Virus record (IMG/VR): IMGVR_UViG_3300042865_000891
Coordinates: 1-31,279 of that record
Reading direction: 5' to 3' (one strand)
DNA from: a virus
Length of the DNA stretch: 31,279 nucleotides
Position numbers and translations under genes: made by a program. Positions 7,849 through 13,467 of this stretch are shown piece after piece. Numbering within the stretch: position 1 is the first letter of the stretch; each line of letters opens with the position of its first letter. The notes beneath the pieces were generated by a model that saw nothing but the letters and a program-made list of their open reading frames with translations, did not search any database and had not been told where the DNA came from.

Positions 7849-7946
7849 AGACCTATTTGGGGTGATCGGTGGGACTTGAACCCACAAAATCCTGAATCAC
7901 AATCAGGGACGTCTACCATTCCGTCACGACCACACCAAATAGGTCT
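7849..7946. repeat. 12-bp perfect inverted repeat flanking tRNA-His
   Basis: AGACCTATTTGG at 7849-7860 and CCAAATAGGTCT at 7935-7946 are exact reverse complements on either side of tRNA-His. In the precursor RNA they would extend the acceptor stem by 12 pairs and bury the encoded CCA in the helix. Confidence 0.9.
7858..7933 (-). tRNA. tRNA-His (GTG)
   Basis: 76-base cloverleaf with encoded CCA. Acceptor GTGGTCG / CGATCAC, discriminator C73 as in bacterial tRNA-His, anticodon GTG in TTGTGAT, T-loop TTCAAGT. The base before position 1 is T, so the G-1 that HisRS normally requires is not encoded at that position. Confidence 0.92.
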
Positions 7947-7949
7947 ATT

Positions 7950-8024
7950 TGGCACCCTTAGAAGGAATCGAACCTCCATTCTGGGAGTAGAAATCCCATG
8001 TCCTATCCATTAAACGATAAGGGC
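7950..8024 (-). tRNA. tRNA-Arg (TCT)
   Basis: 75-base cloverleaf with encoded CCA. Acceptor GCCCTTA / TAAGGGT (G1-U72), discriminator G, anticodon TCT in TTTCTAC, T-loop TTCGATT. It reads AGA, the preferred Arg codon in AT-rich genes. Confidence 0.95.
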
Positions 8025-8034
8025 TACATCAATT

Positions 8035-8111
8035 TGGTACCCATGGTAAGATTCGAACTTACAACAATTGGTTTCTAAGACCAACTCCTCTACCGATTGG
8101 GATACATGGGC
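8035..8111 (-). tRNA. tRNA with Leu anticodon TAG, short variable loop
   Basis: 77-base cloverleaf with encoded CCA. Acceptor GCCCATG / CATGGGT, discriminator A, anticodon TAG in CTTAGAA, T-stem GTAAG / CTTAC with TTCGAAT loop. The variable loop is only TTGTT (5 bases), whereas bacterial tRNA-Leu has a long variable arm. The anticodon predicts reading of CUA/CUG. The charging amino acid is less certain than for the other tRNAs. Confidence 0.88.
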
Positions 8112-8226
8112 AATAATTTTTGCTTATGTTGTCATTGCAATAACAACTCTAGTTGTGGTCTGAGAGGCATCTTATCAGAGTCGAGAGGCACTTACCCACC
8201 ATAGCATAAAGCGATACTATGCATTT
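8112..8226 (-). other. 115-base structured gap inside the tRNA cluster
   Basis: No tRNA or ORF is visible. The segment holds several inverted repeats: GTTGT(C/T)ATTGCAAT(A/G)ACAAC, ACAACT-CT-AGTTGT, CATAG...CTATG, and a repeated TGCCTCTC motif on the minus strand. T4 encodes two stable RNAs of unknown role (RNA C and RNA D) within its tRNA cluster, and this could be a comparable transcript. It may also be only processing spacer. Confidence 0.4.
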
Positions 8227-8301
8227 TGGTATTCCCTACGGGATTCGAACCCGTGACGTCTCCGTGAAAGGGAGATGAGATAACCACTTCTCCAAGGGAA
8301 T
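8227..8301 (-). tRNA. tRNA-Glu (TTC)
   Basis: 75-base cloverleaf with encoded CCA. Acceptor ATTCCCT / AGGGAAT, discriminator A, anticodon TTC in CTTTCAC, T-loop TTCGAAT. Confidence 0.95.
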
Positions 8302-8306
8302 AAAAT

Positions 8307-8384
8307 TGGCTCCCAGTGTTGGTAACGATCCAACCTCATTCTCGATTAACAGTCGAGCGCATTCACCATGATTGCTAACTGGGA
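8307..8384 (-). tRNA. tRNA-Asn (GTT)
   Basis: 78-base cloverleaf with encoded CCA. Acceptor TCCCAGT / ACTGGGA, discriminator G as in bacterial tRNA-Asn, anticodon GTT in CTGTTAA. The T-stem GTTGG / CCAAC is intact, but the T-loop is ATCGTTA instead of TTCRANY, so the usual T54-A58 pair appears as A54-T58. It is the first tRNA after the promoter at 8396-8424. Confidence 0.9.
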
Positions 8385-8395
8385 TTTATTCATTT

Positions 8396-8424
8396 ATTAT
8401 ACTATAGACTCTGTTGTAAGTCAA
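8396..8424 (-). promoter_or_regulatory. Sigma70-type promoter for the tRNA cluster
   Basis: Minus strand TTGACT, 17 bases, TATAAT, with ATAG before the -10. It overlaps the last codons of the dNMP kinase gene and starts about 10 bases upstream of tRNA-Asn. It is the closest match to the sigma70 consensus in the window. Confidence 0.82.
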
Positions 8425-9050
8425 GCATTATTTACTACAATATCTAAAATTTTCAATTCAAGATCACGAAATGATCCATTATTCTCAACAACATGATCAA
8501 TATGAGGATTACCTATCCACTCATACTCAGATTTATGTATCTTATGTTCTAGAGCATATTTTTCCCACTGTGCAGGAATTGTTTTCATACAACTTTCATG
8601 CCATTTCCACCAATCAGGTTGAGTTTCTGTTCTATCAACCTGAACCAATAATGAGTTTAGAGATTTAAGAAATCTTATTTCATTATTAAATCTAACATCA
8701 GTAATAACAACATTTTCGTATTGTAGAATTTTACGTTCTAAACTATCAACCCATATAGTATCTATAAGGTTATTTCTACAAACTTCAGTTCCAAAAATTT
8801 GTAAAATATATCTTGGTGTAATATCTCTATTAAATTTCTTTGACCAAAACGGATCAAGTGTTTCACGAAATTCCCTAGATTCTAGGGTATCACCTTCAAG
8901 TAAAGCTCTTTCCCAACCGAAAATAGCAGAAACGCTATCTTTTAAACTACCAGCAAAAGATAATGGAACAAATTTATGTTCTGTATGTGCTAAAATTTCA
9001 CCTACAGTTCCTTTACCAGAACCGATAAAACCCAATAAACCAATAATCAT
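8421..9050 (-). CDS. 1: Deoxynucleoside monophosphate kinase (gp1)
   Basis: Phosphorylates dNMPs for phage DNA synthesis. This 209-residue P-loop protein begins MIIGLLGFIGSGKGT (Walker A GFIGSGKGT). It continues with HKFVPLSFAGSLKDSVSAIFGW, the family's substrate-binding segment, then ITPRYILQIFGTEVCR and VVITDVRFNNEI, all typical of T4-like gp1. Length is near T4 gp1 (241). In T4 the enzyme handles dGMP, dTMP and hydroxymethyl-dCMP; the substrate here cannot be read from sequence. Its start overlaps the 61-aa ORF by ATGA. It lies between two groups of tRNA genes. Confidence 0.93.
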   Translation of the reverse strand: MIIGLLGFIGSGKGTVGEILAHTEHKFVPLSFAGSLKDSVSAIFGWERALLEGDTLESREFRETLDPFWSKKFNRDITPRYILQIFGTEVCRNNLIDTIWVDSLERKILQYENVVITDVRFNNEIRFLKSLNSLLVQVDRTETQPDWWKWHESCMKTIPAQWEKYALEHKIHKSEYEWIGNPHIDHVVENNGSFRDLELKILDIVVNNA

Positions 9051-9232
9051 AATATCACCAATTTAACCAAAATATTTCGTTTTTTCAAACGAACACTTTT
9101 AGAAAATTCTCTATCAGAGATCATTTGCTTAAATGAACCTTTATCATACATTTTTAAAAAGTTAATTTTAGCATCTAATTCTTTTATTTCAGTATCAACA
9201 AATCGAATTTCATCAATTAAAGTTCTATTCAT
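9047..9232 (-). CDS. Uncharacterised 61-aa basic helical protein
   Basis: I do not recognise it. The frame is open to 9277, but that part would run into the neighbouring tRNA gene. The first sensible start is the ATG at 9232 (MNRTLIDEIRFVDTEIKELDAKI), with AGGT about nine bases upstream. The N-terminal half has heptad-like spacing and the C-terminal half is Lys/Arg-rich (SVRLKKRNILVKL). The stop overlaps the gene 1 start by ATGA, which argues that it is translated. Confidence 0.6.
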   Translation of the reverse strand: MNRTLIDEIRFVDTEIKELDAKINFLKMYDKGSFKQMISDREFSKSVRLKKRNILVKLVIL

Positions 9233-9249
9233 AATAAAATACCTAAAAT

Positions 9250-9324
9250 TGGAAGCGGAGAGTTGGAATTGCACCAACGACCTCTAGGTTATGAGCCTAG
9301 CATTCTACTACTGAACTATCCCGC
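9250..9324 (-). tRNA. tRNA with CAT anticodon, degenerate acceptor and T-loop
   Basis: 75 bases. The D arm and anticodon arm (CTAGG-CTCATAA-CCTAG) are sound. The acceptor pairs only in part (GCGGGAT with TCTCCGC: four pairs, one wobble, two mismatches), an extra T precedes CCA, and the T-loop is TGCAATT (G at position 55). It is either a decaying tRNA-Met/Ile gene or an unusual one. It is the second CAT tRNA in the cluster. Confidence 0.7.
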
Positions 9325-9402
9325 AATAATTAATCAGAACTCTTGTATATATCTACACTTTGGTAGAAACCTAACAGGTGGTGTACAACTTTCACTGTTT
9401 AT

Positions 9403-9431
9403 ATTGTACTATTAAATTGGTCGGAATTGCA
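9403..9431 (-). promoter_or_regulatory. Possible promoter with weak -35 (TGCAAT-N17-TACAAT)
   Basis: The -10 and its upstream ATAG match the other early promoters (AATAGTACAAT), but the -35 TGCAAT lies in the 3' end of tRNA-Pro and is poor. The 9325-9417 gap otherwise holds only short inverted repeats. Confidence 0.4.
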
Positions 9432-9495
9432 GGATTCGAACCTGCGACTTCACCGCCCCAAACGGTGCACTCTGGCCAAACTGAGTTAAATTCCG
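9418..9495 (-). tRNA. tRNA-Pro (TGG)
   Basis: 78-base cloverleaf with encoded CCA. Acceptor CGGAATT / AATTCCG, discriminator A, anticodon TGG in TTTGGGG, T-loop TTCGAAT. Confidence 0.95.
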
Positions 9496-9503
9496 AATAA
9501 TTT

Positions 9504-9579
9504 TGGTGCCGCCAGAGGGACTCGAACCCCCAACCCCCTGATTACAAATCAGGTGCACTACCAATTGTGCTATAACGGC
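9504..9579 (-). tRNA. tRNA-Thr (TGT)
   Basis: 76-base cloverleaf with encoded CCA. Acceptor GCCGTTA / TGGCGGC (two wobbles), discriminator A, anticodon TGT in TTTGTAA, T-loop TTCGAGT. Confidence 0.95.
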
Positions 9580-9586
9580 AAAATCT

Positions 9587-10015
9587 TTATGCTAATAAGT
9601 CTTTAACTAATTTACTAGCAATTGTACCATCATATCTACCTAAATATTCCGATTTTAATTTACCCATAATTACTCCCATTGATTTAGGGGATTTTTCAGG
9701 TAATTCAGAAATTAAAGCAGTAATAATTTCTGTTAATTGGATATCAGTTAACAGTTCAGGCAAGTATTTATTATAAAGTGAAATTTCGAAATCTAAAAAT
9801 TCGTTAGAACCTTTAATTTTAATAATTTCTTCAACACCAACTTTAAATTTTCTGGTTACAGCAAGAACTTCTTCGTTGGTGGATTCACCATTACGTTTAG
9901 TTTTACCCACCATAGCTGCTTCAGAATAAAGAGTTGTCAATAAAGTCAACAACCTAGCATCTTTATTACGTCTAGCCGCATCTAAATCAGTTCTAATTAT
10001 ACTCAATAAACTCAT
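9587..10015 (-). CDS. YqeY/GatB C-terminal-domain protein
   Basis: A 142-residue protein of the YqeY family, whose domain matches the tail of the GatB subunit of Asp/Glu-tRNA amidotransferase. Typical parts are the N-terminal MSLLSIIRTDLDAARRNKD, LLTLLTTLYSEAAM, the middle EEIIKIKG, the LPELLTDIQLTEII segment and the C-terminal SMGVIMGKLKSEYLGRYDG. In GatB this domain touches tRNA, but free YqeY has no firmly established role. Here it lies between tRNA-Thr and tRNA-Leu genes within the tRNA cluster, which invites a tRNA-related role. That role is inference. Confidence 0.93.
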   Translation of the reverse strand: MSLLSIIRTDLDAARRNKDARLLTLLTTLYSEAAMVGKTKRNGESTNEEVLAVTRKFKVGVEEIIKIKGSNEFLDFEISLYNKYLPELLTDIQLTEIITALISELPEKSPKSMGVIMGKLKSEYLGRYDGTIASKLVKDLLA

Positions 10016-10029
10016 AATATTCTCTAATT

Positions 10030-10106
10030 TGGTACGGGTGGACAGACTCGAACTGTCACTTGATAGATTTTAAGTCTATTGCCTCTGCCTATTGGGCCAC
10101 ACCCGC
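10030..10106 (-). tRNA. tRNA with Leu anticodon TAA, short variable loop
   Basis: 77-base cloverleaf with encoded CCA. Acceptor GCGGGTG / CACCCGT (G1-U72 at the end), discriminator A, anticodon TAA in CTTAAAA, T-loop TTCGAGT. The variable region is about five bases (CAAGT), so like the TAG tRNA it lacks the long arm of bacterial tRNA-Leu. Confidence 0.88.
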
Positions 10107-10121
10107 ATTACTAATAAAATT

Positions 10122-10207
10122 TGGTGGGTAAGGTAGGATTTGAACCTACTCAGCCAGTGGCGCGGGATTTACAGTCCCGTGTGACTCTCCAACTTCACCG
10201 CTTACCC
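10122..10207 (-). tRNA. tRNA-Tyr (GTA)
   Basis: 86-base class II tRNA with long variable arm and encoded CCA. Acceptor GGGTAAG / CTTACCC, discriminator A, anticodon GTA in CTGTAAA. It is the first tRNA after the promoter pair at 10228-10345. Confidence 0.95.
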
Positions 10208-10227
10208 TTAATTCAAACTATATATCT

Positions 10228-10256
10228 ATTGTACTATAGAATTACTATTTAGTCAA
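10228..10256 (-). promoter_or_regulatory. Sigma70-type promoter upstream of tRNA-Tyr
   Basis: Minus strand TTGACT, 17 bases, TACAAT, with ATAG before the -10. It is the proximal one of two promoters that share an 18-19 base direct repeat around the -35. Confidence 0.8.
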
Positions 10257-10316
10257 GCACTTTTTTCTATTTAGTAAATTTTTACTATTTTTTAAAAAAG
10301 ATCAAAGTATAGACGT

Positions 10317-10345
10317 ATTCTATACTAAGATCTCTGTTTAGTCAA
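10317..10345 (-). promoter_or_regulatory. Second sigma70-type promoter upstream of the tRNAs
   Basis: Minus strand TTGACT, 17 bases, TAGAAT. The block TTTAGTCAAGCACTTTTTT occurs at 10248-10266 and again at 10338-10356 on the plus strand, so the -35 regions of the two promoters are duplicated. Confidence 0.65.
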
Positions 10346-10353
10346 GCACTTTT

Positions 10354-11148
10354 TTACAATTCACCAAGATAATTTGCTACAGCAGGAAGATTTCCTTGGA
10401 AATGATAGGTCCCAACGTGTACACAATTGATCCACGGAGCCATCCAAACTTCAACTCCAATTTTTCTACACTGTTGACAAAAATGGTAATCTTCGCTAAG
10501 AACGCGATTAGATGCTTCATCAATTTCAACGTTGAAATATGAATGAATTTTTCTATCGCCACCAAAATGCGCAGTACCAACGTGATCAGGTGTATACTCA
10601 TATTGCGGGTAGGCTTCTTTGAATTTAGCAAATACTGATCTATTTGTCATCATCATACCAGTACCAATTTCAAGAACTTGAAGAGGTTCTGTTACATTAA
10701 AATGGGTTGTTCCTGCAACTGGGTTAAAAACAATGTCACCACCCAATCTTTCTAGTTCACCAGCAGATATTTCCGGATTTTTAACTATCGCTTTCTTTAT
10801 ATTTTCCCATTTAATAGTTTTCTTAGGGTATGGAGCTCCTATAATATCTTTATCTAAAGCTAACATAGCAATAATATCCATTGGATTAAAACCAATATCA
10901 GCATCAATAAACATTAAATGTGAACAATCGGAACGCAAAAATTCATCTACAATATAATTTCTAGCTCGTTGGATTAGACTTTCATTAAATAAAAATGAAA
11001 ATCTAACTTCAATACCATATTGCATACATGCAGATTGAAGGTCTAAACAAGATTTCATATATGTACCCAAACAGCTCCCGCCATACATTGGAGTACCAAT
11101 AAAAAGTTTTTTACCAATAAATCTGTCTTTTTCTAAATTAATTTCCAT
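10354..11148 (-). CDS. GT-A-fold glycosyltransferase
   Basis: 264-residue protein with a nucleotide-sugar glycosyltransferase look. The N-terminal KKLFIGTPMYGG begins the first strand. SLIQRARNYIVDEFLRSDCSHLMFIDADIGFNP carries the DxD metal/nucleotide motif (DAD) near residues 82-84. A later DVGTAHFGG / EDYHFCQQCRKIGVEVWMAPW segment resembles the acceptor side with the ED..F motif. Related genes are frequent in cyanophages and pelagiphages. It follows rmlC by 37 bases at the end of the sugar operon, so it may use the dTDP-sugar made by the upstream genes. The acceptor (virion protein, host surface, or modified DNA) is unknown. Confidence 0.82.
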   Translation of the reverse strand: MEINLEKDRFIGKKLFIGTPMYGGSCLGTYMKSCLDLQSACMQYGIEVRFSFLFNESLIQRARNYIVDEFLRSDCSHLMFIDADIGFNPMDIIAMLALDKDIIGAPYPKKTIKWENIKKAIVKNPEISAGELERLGGDIVFNPVAGTTHFNVTEPLQVLEIGTGMMMTNRSVFAKFKEAYPQYEYTPDHVGTAHFGGDRKIHSYFNVEIDEASNRVLSEDYHFCQQCRKIGVEVWMAPWINCVHVGTYHFQGNLPAVANYLGEL

Positions 11149-11185
11149 AATCTACCTTAATAATAAATGTTATAATTCTATATAG

Positions 11186-11728
11186 TTAAAAATATTCTGC
11201 ATGTTTTAACAATTTTCCTACTAAATCTTTTTGAGATACAATTACATTATCATGAATACATAAATTTATATCCGGATCCATATATGTTATAGATCTATCG
11301 CACACAGGGTCATAATAATCCGTTACCTTATACACAAATTCAGCATAATCAGAAATTGTTAAAAATCCGTGAGCAAAACCCTGCGGTATCCATAATTGTC
11401 GAGCATTTTCTGCTGATAACACAACGGAAATATATTGACCGAATGTCTCAGAAGTTTTTCTAATATCAACAGCAAAATCAATAACTTCCCCAGAAATTAC
11501 TCTAACTAATTTTCCTTGCGCTTTAGGAGGTAATTGATAGTGTAATCCCCTAAACACATTTTTTATAGATTTTGAGTGGTTATCTTGAACAAAATTTACA
11601 GGATAACCTACAGCTTGTTCAAAAACAGTTTGATTAAAACTCTCGAAAAATAATCCACGATCATCATTATATATTGTTGGTTCTATTAATAATAATAATC
11701 CATCAAGAGATAATTTAGTAAAATTCAT
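11186..11728 (-). CDS. rmlC: dTDP-4-dehydrorhamnose 3,5-epimerase (RmlC)
   Basis: Epimerises dTDP-4-keto-6-deoxyglucose. The open frame begins at 11755, but the ATG at 11728 (MNFTKLSLDG) matches the family's normal start and lies one base after the rmlA stop. The 180-residue protein has DDRGLFFESFN, the catalytic-His motif VFRGLHYQ (His63) followed by QGKLVRV, and WIPQGFAHGFLTISDYAEFVYK with the active-site Tyr region. Cupin fold and length are normal. Confidence 0.95.
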   Translation of the reverse strand: MNFTKLSLDGLLLLIEPTIYNDDRGLFFESFNQTVFEQAVGYPVNFVQDNHSKSIKNVFRGLHYQLPPKAQGKLVRVISGEVIDFAVDIRKTSETFGQYISVVLSAENARQLWIPQGFAHGFLTISDYAEFVYKVTDYYDPVCDRSITYMDPDINLCIHDNVIVSQKDLVGKLLKHAEYF

Positions 11729-11729
11729 A

Positions 11730-12515
11730 TTAGATCCAATTATAATGTGCAGCAATTTCAGTTAAATTTGAAATTTTTAAACCTTGTCTATTTTGTATTG
11801 TTGATATAAACTGACTAGCTTCTAATAATGAATCGAAAGTTCCAGTATCTAACCAAGCAACTCCTCTTCCCAATATTTCAACATTCAAATCTTGTTTATT
11901 TAAATATAATTTATTTAAATCTGTTATTTCTAATTCACCTCTACTGGACGGAGATAAAGTTTTAACATCACGAACAACATTATTTGAATAAAAATATAAT
12001 CCAGGAATAGCATAATTCGTTTTAGGTTTTTTAGGTTTTTCTTCGATAGAAACTGCTTTACCTTTTTTTATTTCAACAACACCAAATCTTTCGGGATCAT
12101 TAACATGATACGCAAAAATAGTATTTTCCACGCTTATATTAATTTTTCGCAACAATTCAGGTAAACCATGCCCAAAAAAGATATTATCACCTAGAATTAA
12201 AGCAACAGGAGAATTATCAATAAATTCTTTAGCGATAATAAATGCCTCAGCAATACCAGTAGGTTTTTCTTGAACCAAATATGTAAACGAAACTCCAAAT
12301 TGACTACCATCACCTAATAAATTTTCCATAACAGGAAGGTCTTTTGGAGTAGAGATAATCGCAATTTCTTTTATACCAGCAAGCATTAATACACTTATTG
12401 GATAATAAATCATTGGTTTATCATATATAGGCAATAATTGTTTACACACTATATCAGTTAAAGGTTTTAACCTTGTGCCAGCTCCACCAGCTAATACGAT
12501 ACCTTTTCTATTCAT
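11730..12515 (-). CDS. rmlA: Glucose-1-phosphate thymidylyltransferase (RmlA), short form
   Basis: Makes dTDP-glucose from glucose-1-phosphate and dTTP. The nucleotide-binding signature GGAGTRLKPLT (residues 10-20) and KQLLPIYDKPMIYYPIS are clear, as are LILGDNIFFGHG and VVEIKKGKAVSIEEKPKKPKTN (EKP). At 261 residues it stops about 30 residues before the end of bacterial RmlA (about 290), right after the EIA..-NWI segment, so the last helices are absent. The missing part helps shape the oligomer and allosteric site in RmlA, and regulation by dTDP-rhamnose may be weakened. It overlaps rmlB by eight bases. Confidence 0.95.
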   Translation of the reverse strand: MNRKGIVLAGGAGTRLKPLTDIVCKQLLPIYDKPMIYYPISVLMLAGIKEIAIISTPKDLPVMENLLGDGSQFGVSFTYLVQEKPTGIAEAFIIAKEFIDNSPVALILGDNIFFGHGLPELLRKINISVENTIFAYHVNDPERFGVVEIKKGKAVSIEEKPKKPKTNYAIPGLYFYSNNVVRDVKTLSPSSRGELEITDLNKLYLNKQDLNVEILGRGVAWLDTGTFDSLLEASQFISTIQNRQGLKISNLTEIAAHYNWI

Positions 12516-13467
12516 TTTGTAAATACCAATCTATTGTTTGTTTTAATCCATCTTCAAATTTAACAGTTTGTTTCCAACCTAATTTTTGTAGTTTACCTGA
12601 ATTAATATCATATCTAATATCATGACCAGGTCTATCAGCAACAAATGAAATTAATTTAGAATAAAATTTATTTTTAGGAGCAACTTTATCTAGGTAACTA
12701 CAAATCATATTTACAACTTCTAAATTTGTAATTTGATTATCACCGCCAATATTATAAGTTTCTCCGACAACACCATGTTCTAAAATTAATCTTAATGCTG
12801 AACAATGATCGGAAACAAATAACCAATCCCTAATTTGTCTACCGTTACCATATATAGGTATATTTTTTCCCTGTAAACACGATCTAATTACAGTGGGAAT
12901 AAATTTTTCTTGGTGTTGAAATTTACCATAATTATTGGAACAATTTGTTGTAATAGTTTGTAAACCGTATGTTTTATGATATGCTCTAACAATATGATCA
13001 CTAGCAGCTTTACTAGCAGAATATGGACTATTTGGTCTATATGGTGATTCTTCAGTTGAAGGGTTATCATATTCACCTAAAGAACCAAAAACCTCATCAG
13101 TTGATACATGAACAAATTTAATAGATTTATCAAATTTTTTTACACATTCTAATAAATTTGCTGTACCGAGAATATTTGTTTTAAAAAATATTTGAGGATC
13201 TTTAATAGAATTATCTACATGCGATTCAGCAGCAAAATGAATTATTGCTCTTGGTTTATATGCAGCTAACAGATATAAAATAGAATCATAATCATTAATA
13301 TTAACAACATGATTTTTTAACTGAGTAGACTTAATGGTGTCAATATAATCTGAACTTGAATAAGTTAAACTATCTATATTAACAATATCTTCATCCATAA
13401 GTTCACACCATTCAGTTATGAAATTAGAACCAATAAACCCATTACCACCAGTAACAAATATTGTCAT
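12508..13467 (-). CDS. rmlB: dTDP-glucose 4,6-dehydratase (RmlB)
   Basis: Short-chain dehydrogenase that makes dTDP-4-keto-6-deoxyglucose. NAD-binding GGNGFIGS is at residues 7-14, the catalytic STDEVFG (Thr123-Asp124-Glu125) follows, and YSASK gives Tyr149 and Lys153. NNYGKFQHQEKFIPTVI and GNGRQIRDWLFVSDHC are family hallmarks. It has 319 residues, slightly shorter than bacterial RmlB. It overlaps the peptide-deformylase-like gene by TAATG. No rmlD follows in this window, so the pathway ends at the keto sugar unless the host or another phage gene completes it. Confidence 0.96.
   Translation of the reverse strand: MTIFVTGGNGFIGSNFITEWCELMDEDIVNIDSLTYSSSDYIDTIKSTQLKNHVVNINDYDSILYLLAAYKPRAIIHFAAESHVDNSIKDPQIFFKTNILGTANLLECVKKFDKSIKFVHVSTDEVFGSLGEYDNPSTEESPYRPNSPYSASKAASDHIVRAYHKTYGLQTITTNCSNNYGKFQHQEKFIPTVIRSCLQGKNIPIYGNGRQIRDWLFVSDHCSALRLILEHGVVGETYNIGGDNQITNLEVVNMICSYLDKVAPKNKFYSKLISFVADRPGHDIRYDINSGKLQKLGWKQTVKFEDGLKQTIDWYLQNE

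Noticed and set aside
8035-8111. Amber-suppressor tRNA
   Set aside because: The anticodon is TAG, which reads CUA/CUG. A UAG suppressor would need CTA. No recoded stop codons were seen in the genes here.
9233-9277. Longer start of the 61-aa ORF
   Set aside because: The extra codons overlap the tRNA at 9250-9324, and the ATG at 9232 has a ribosome-binding site.
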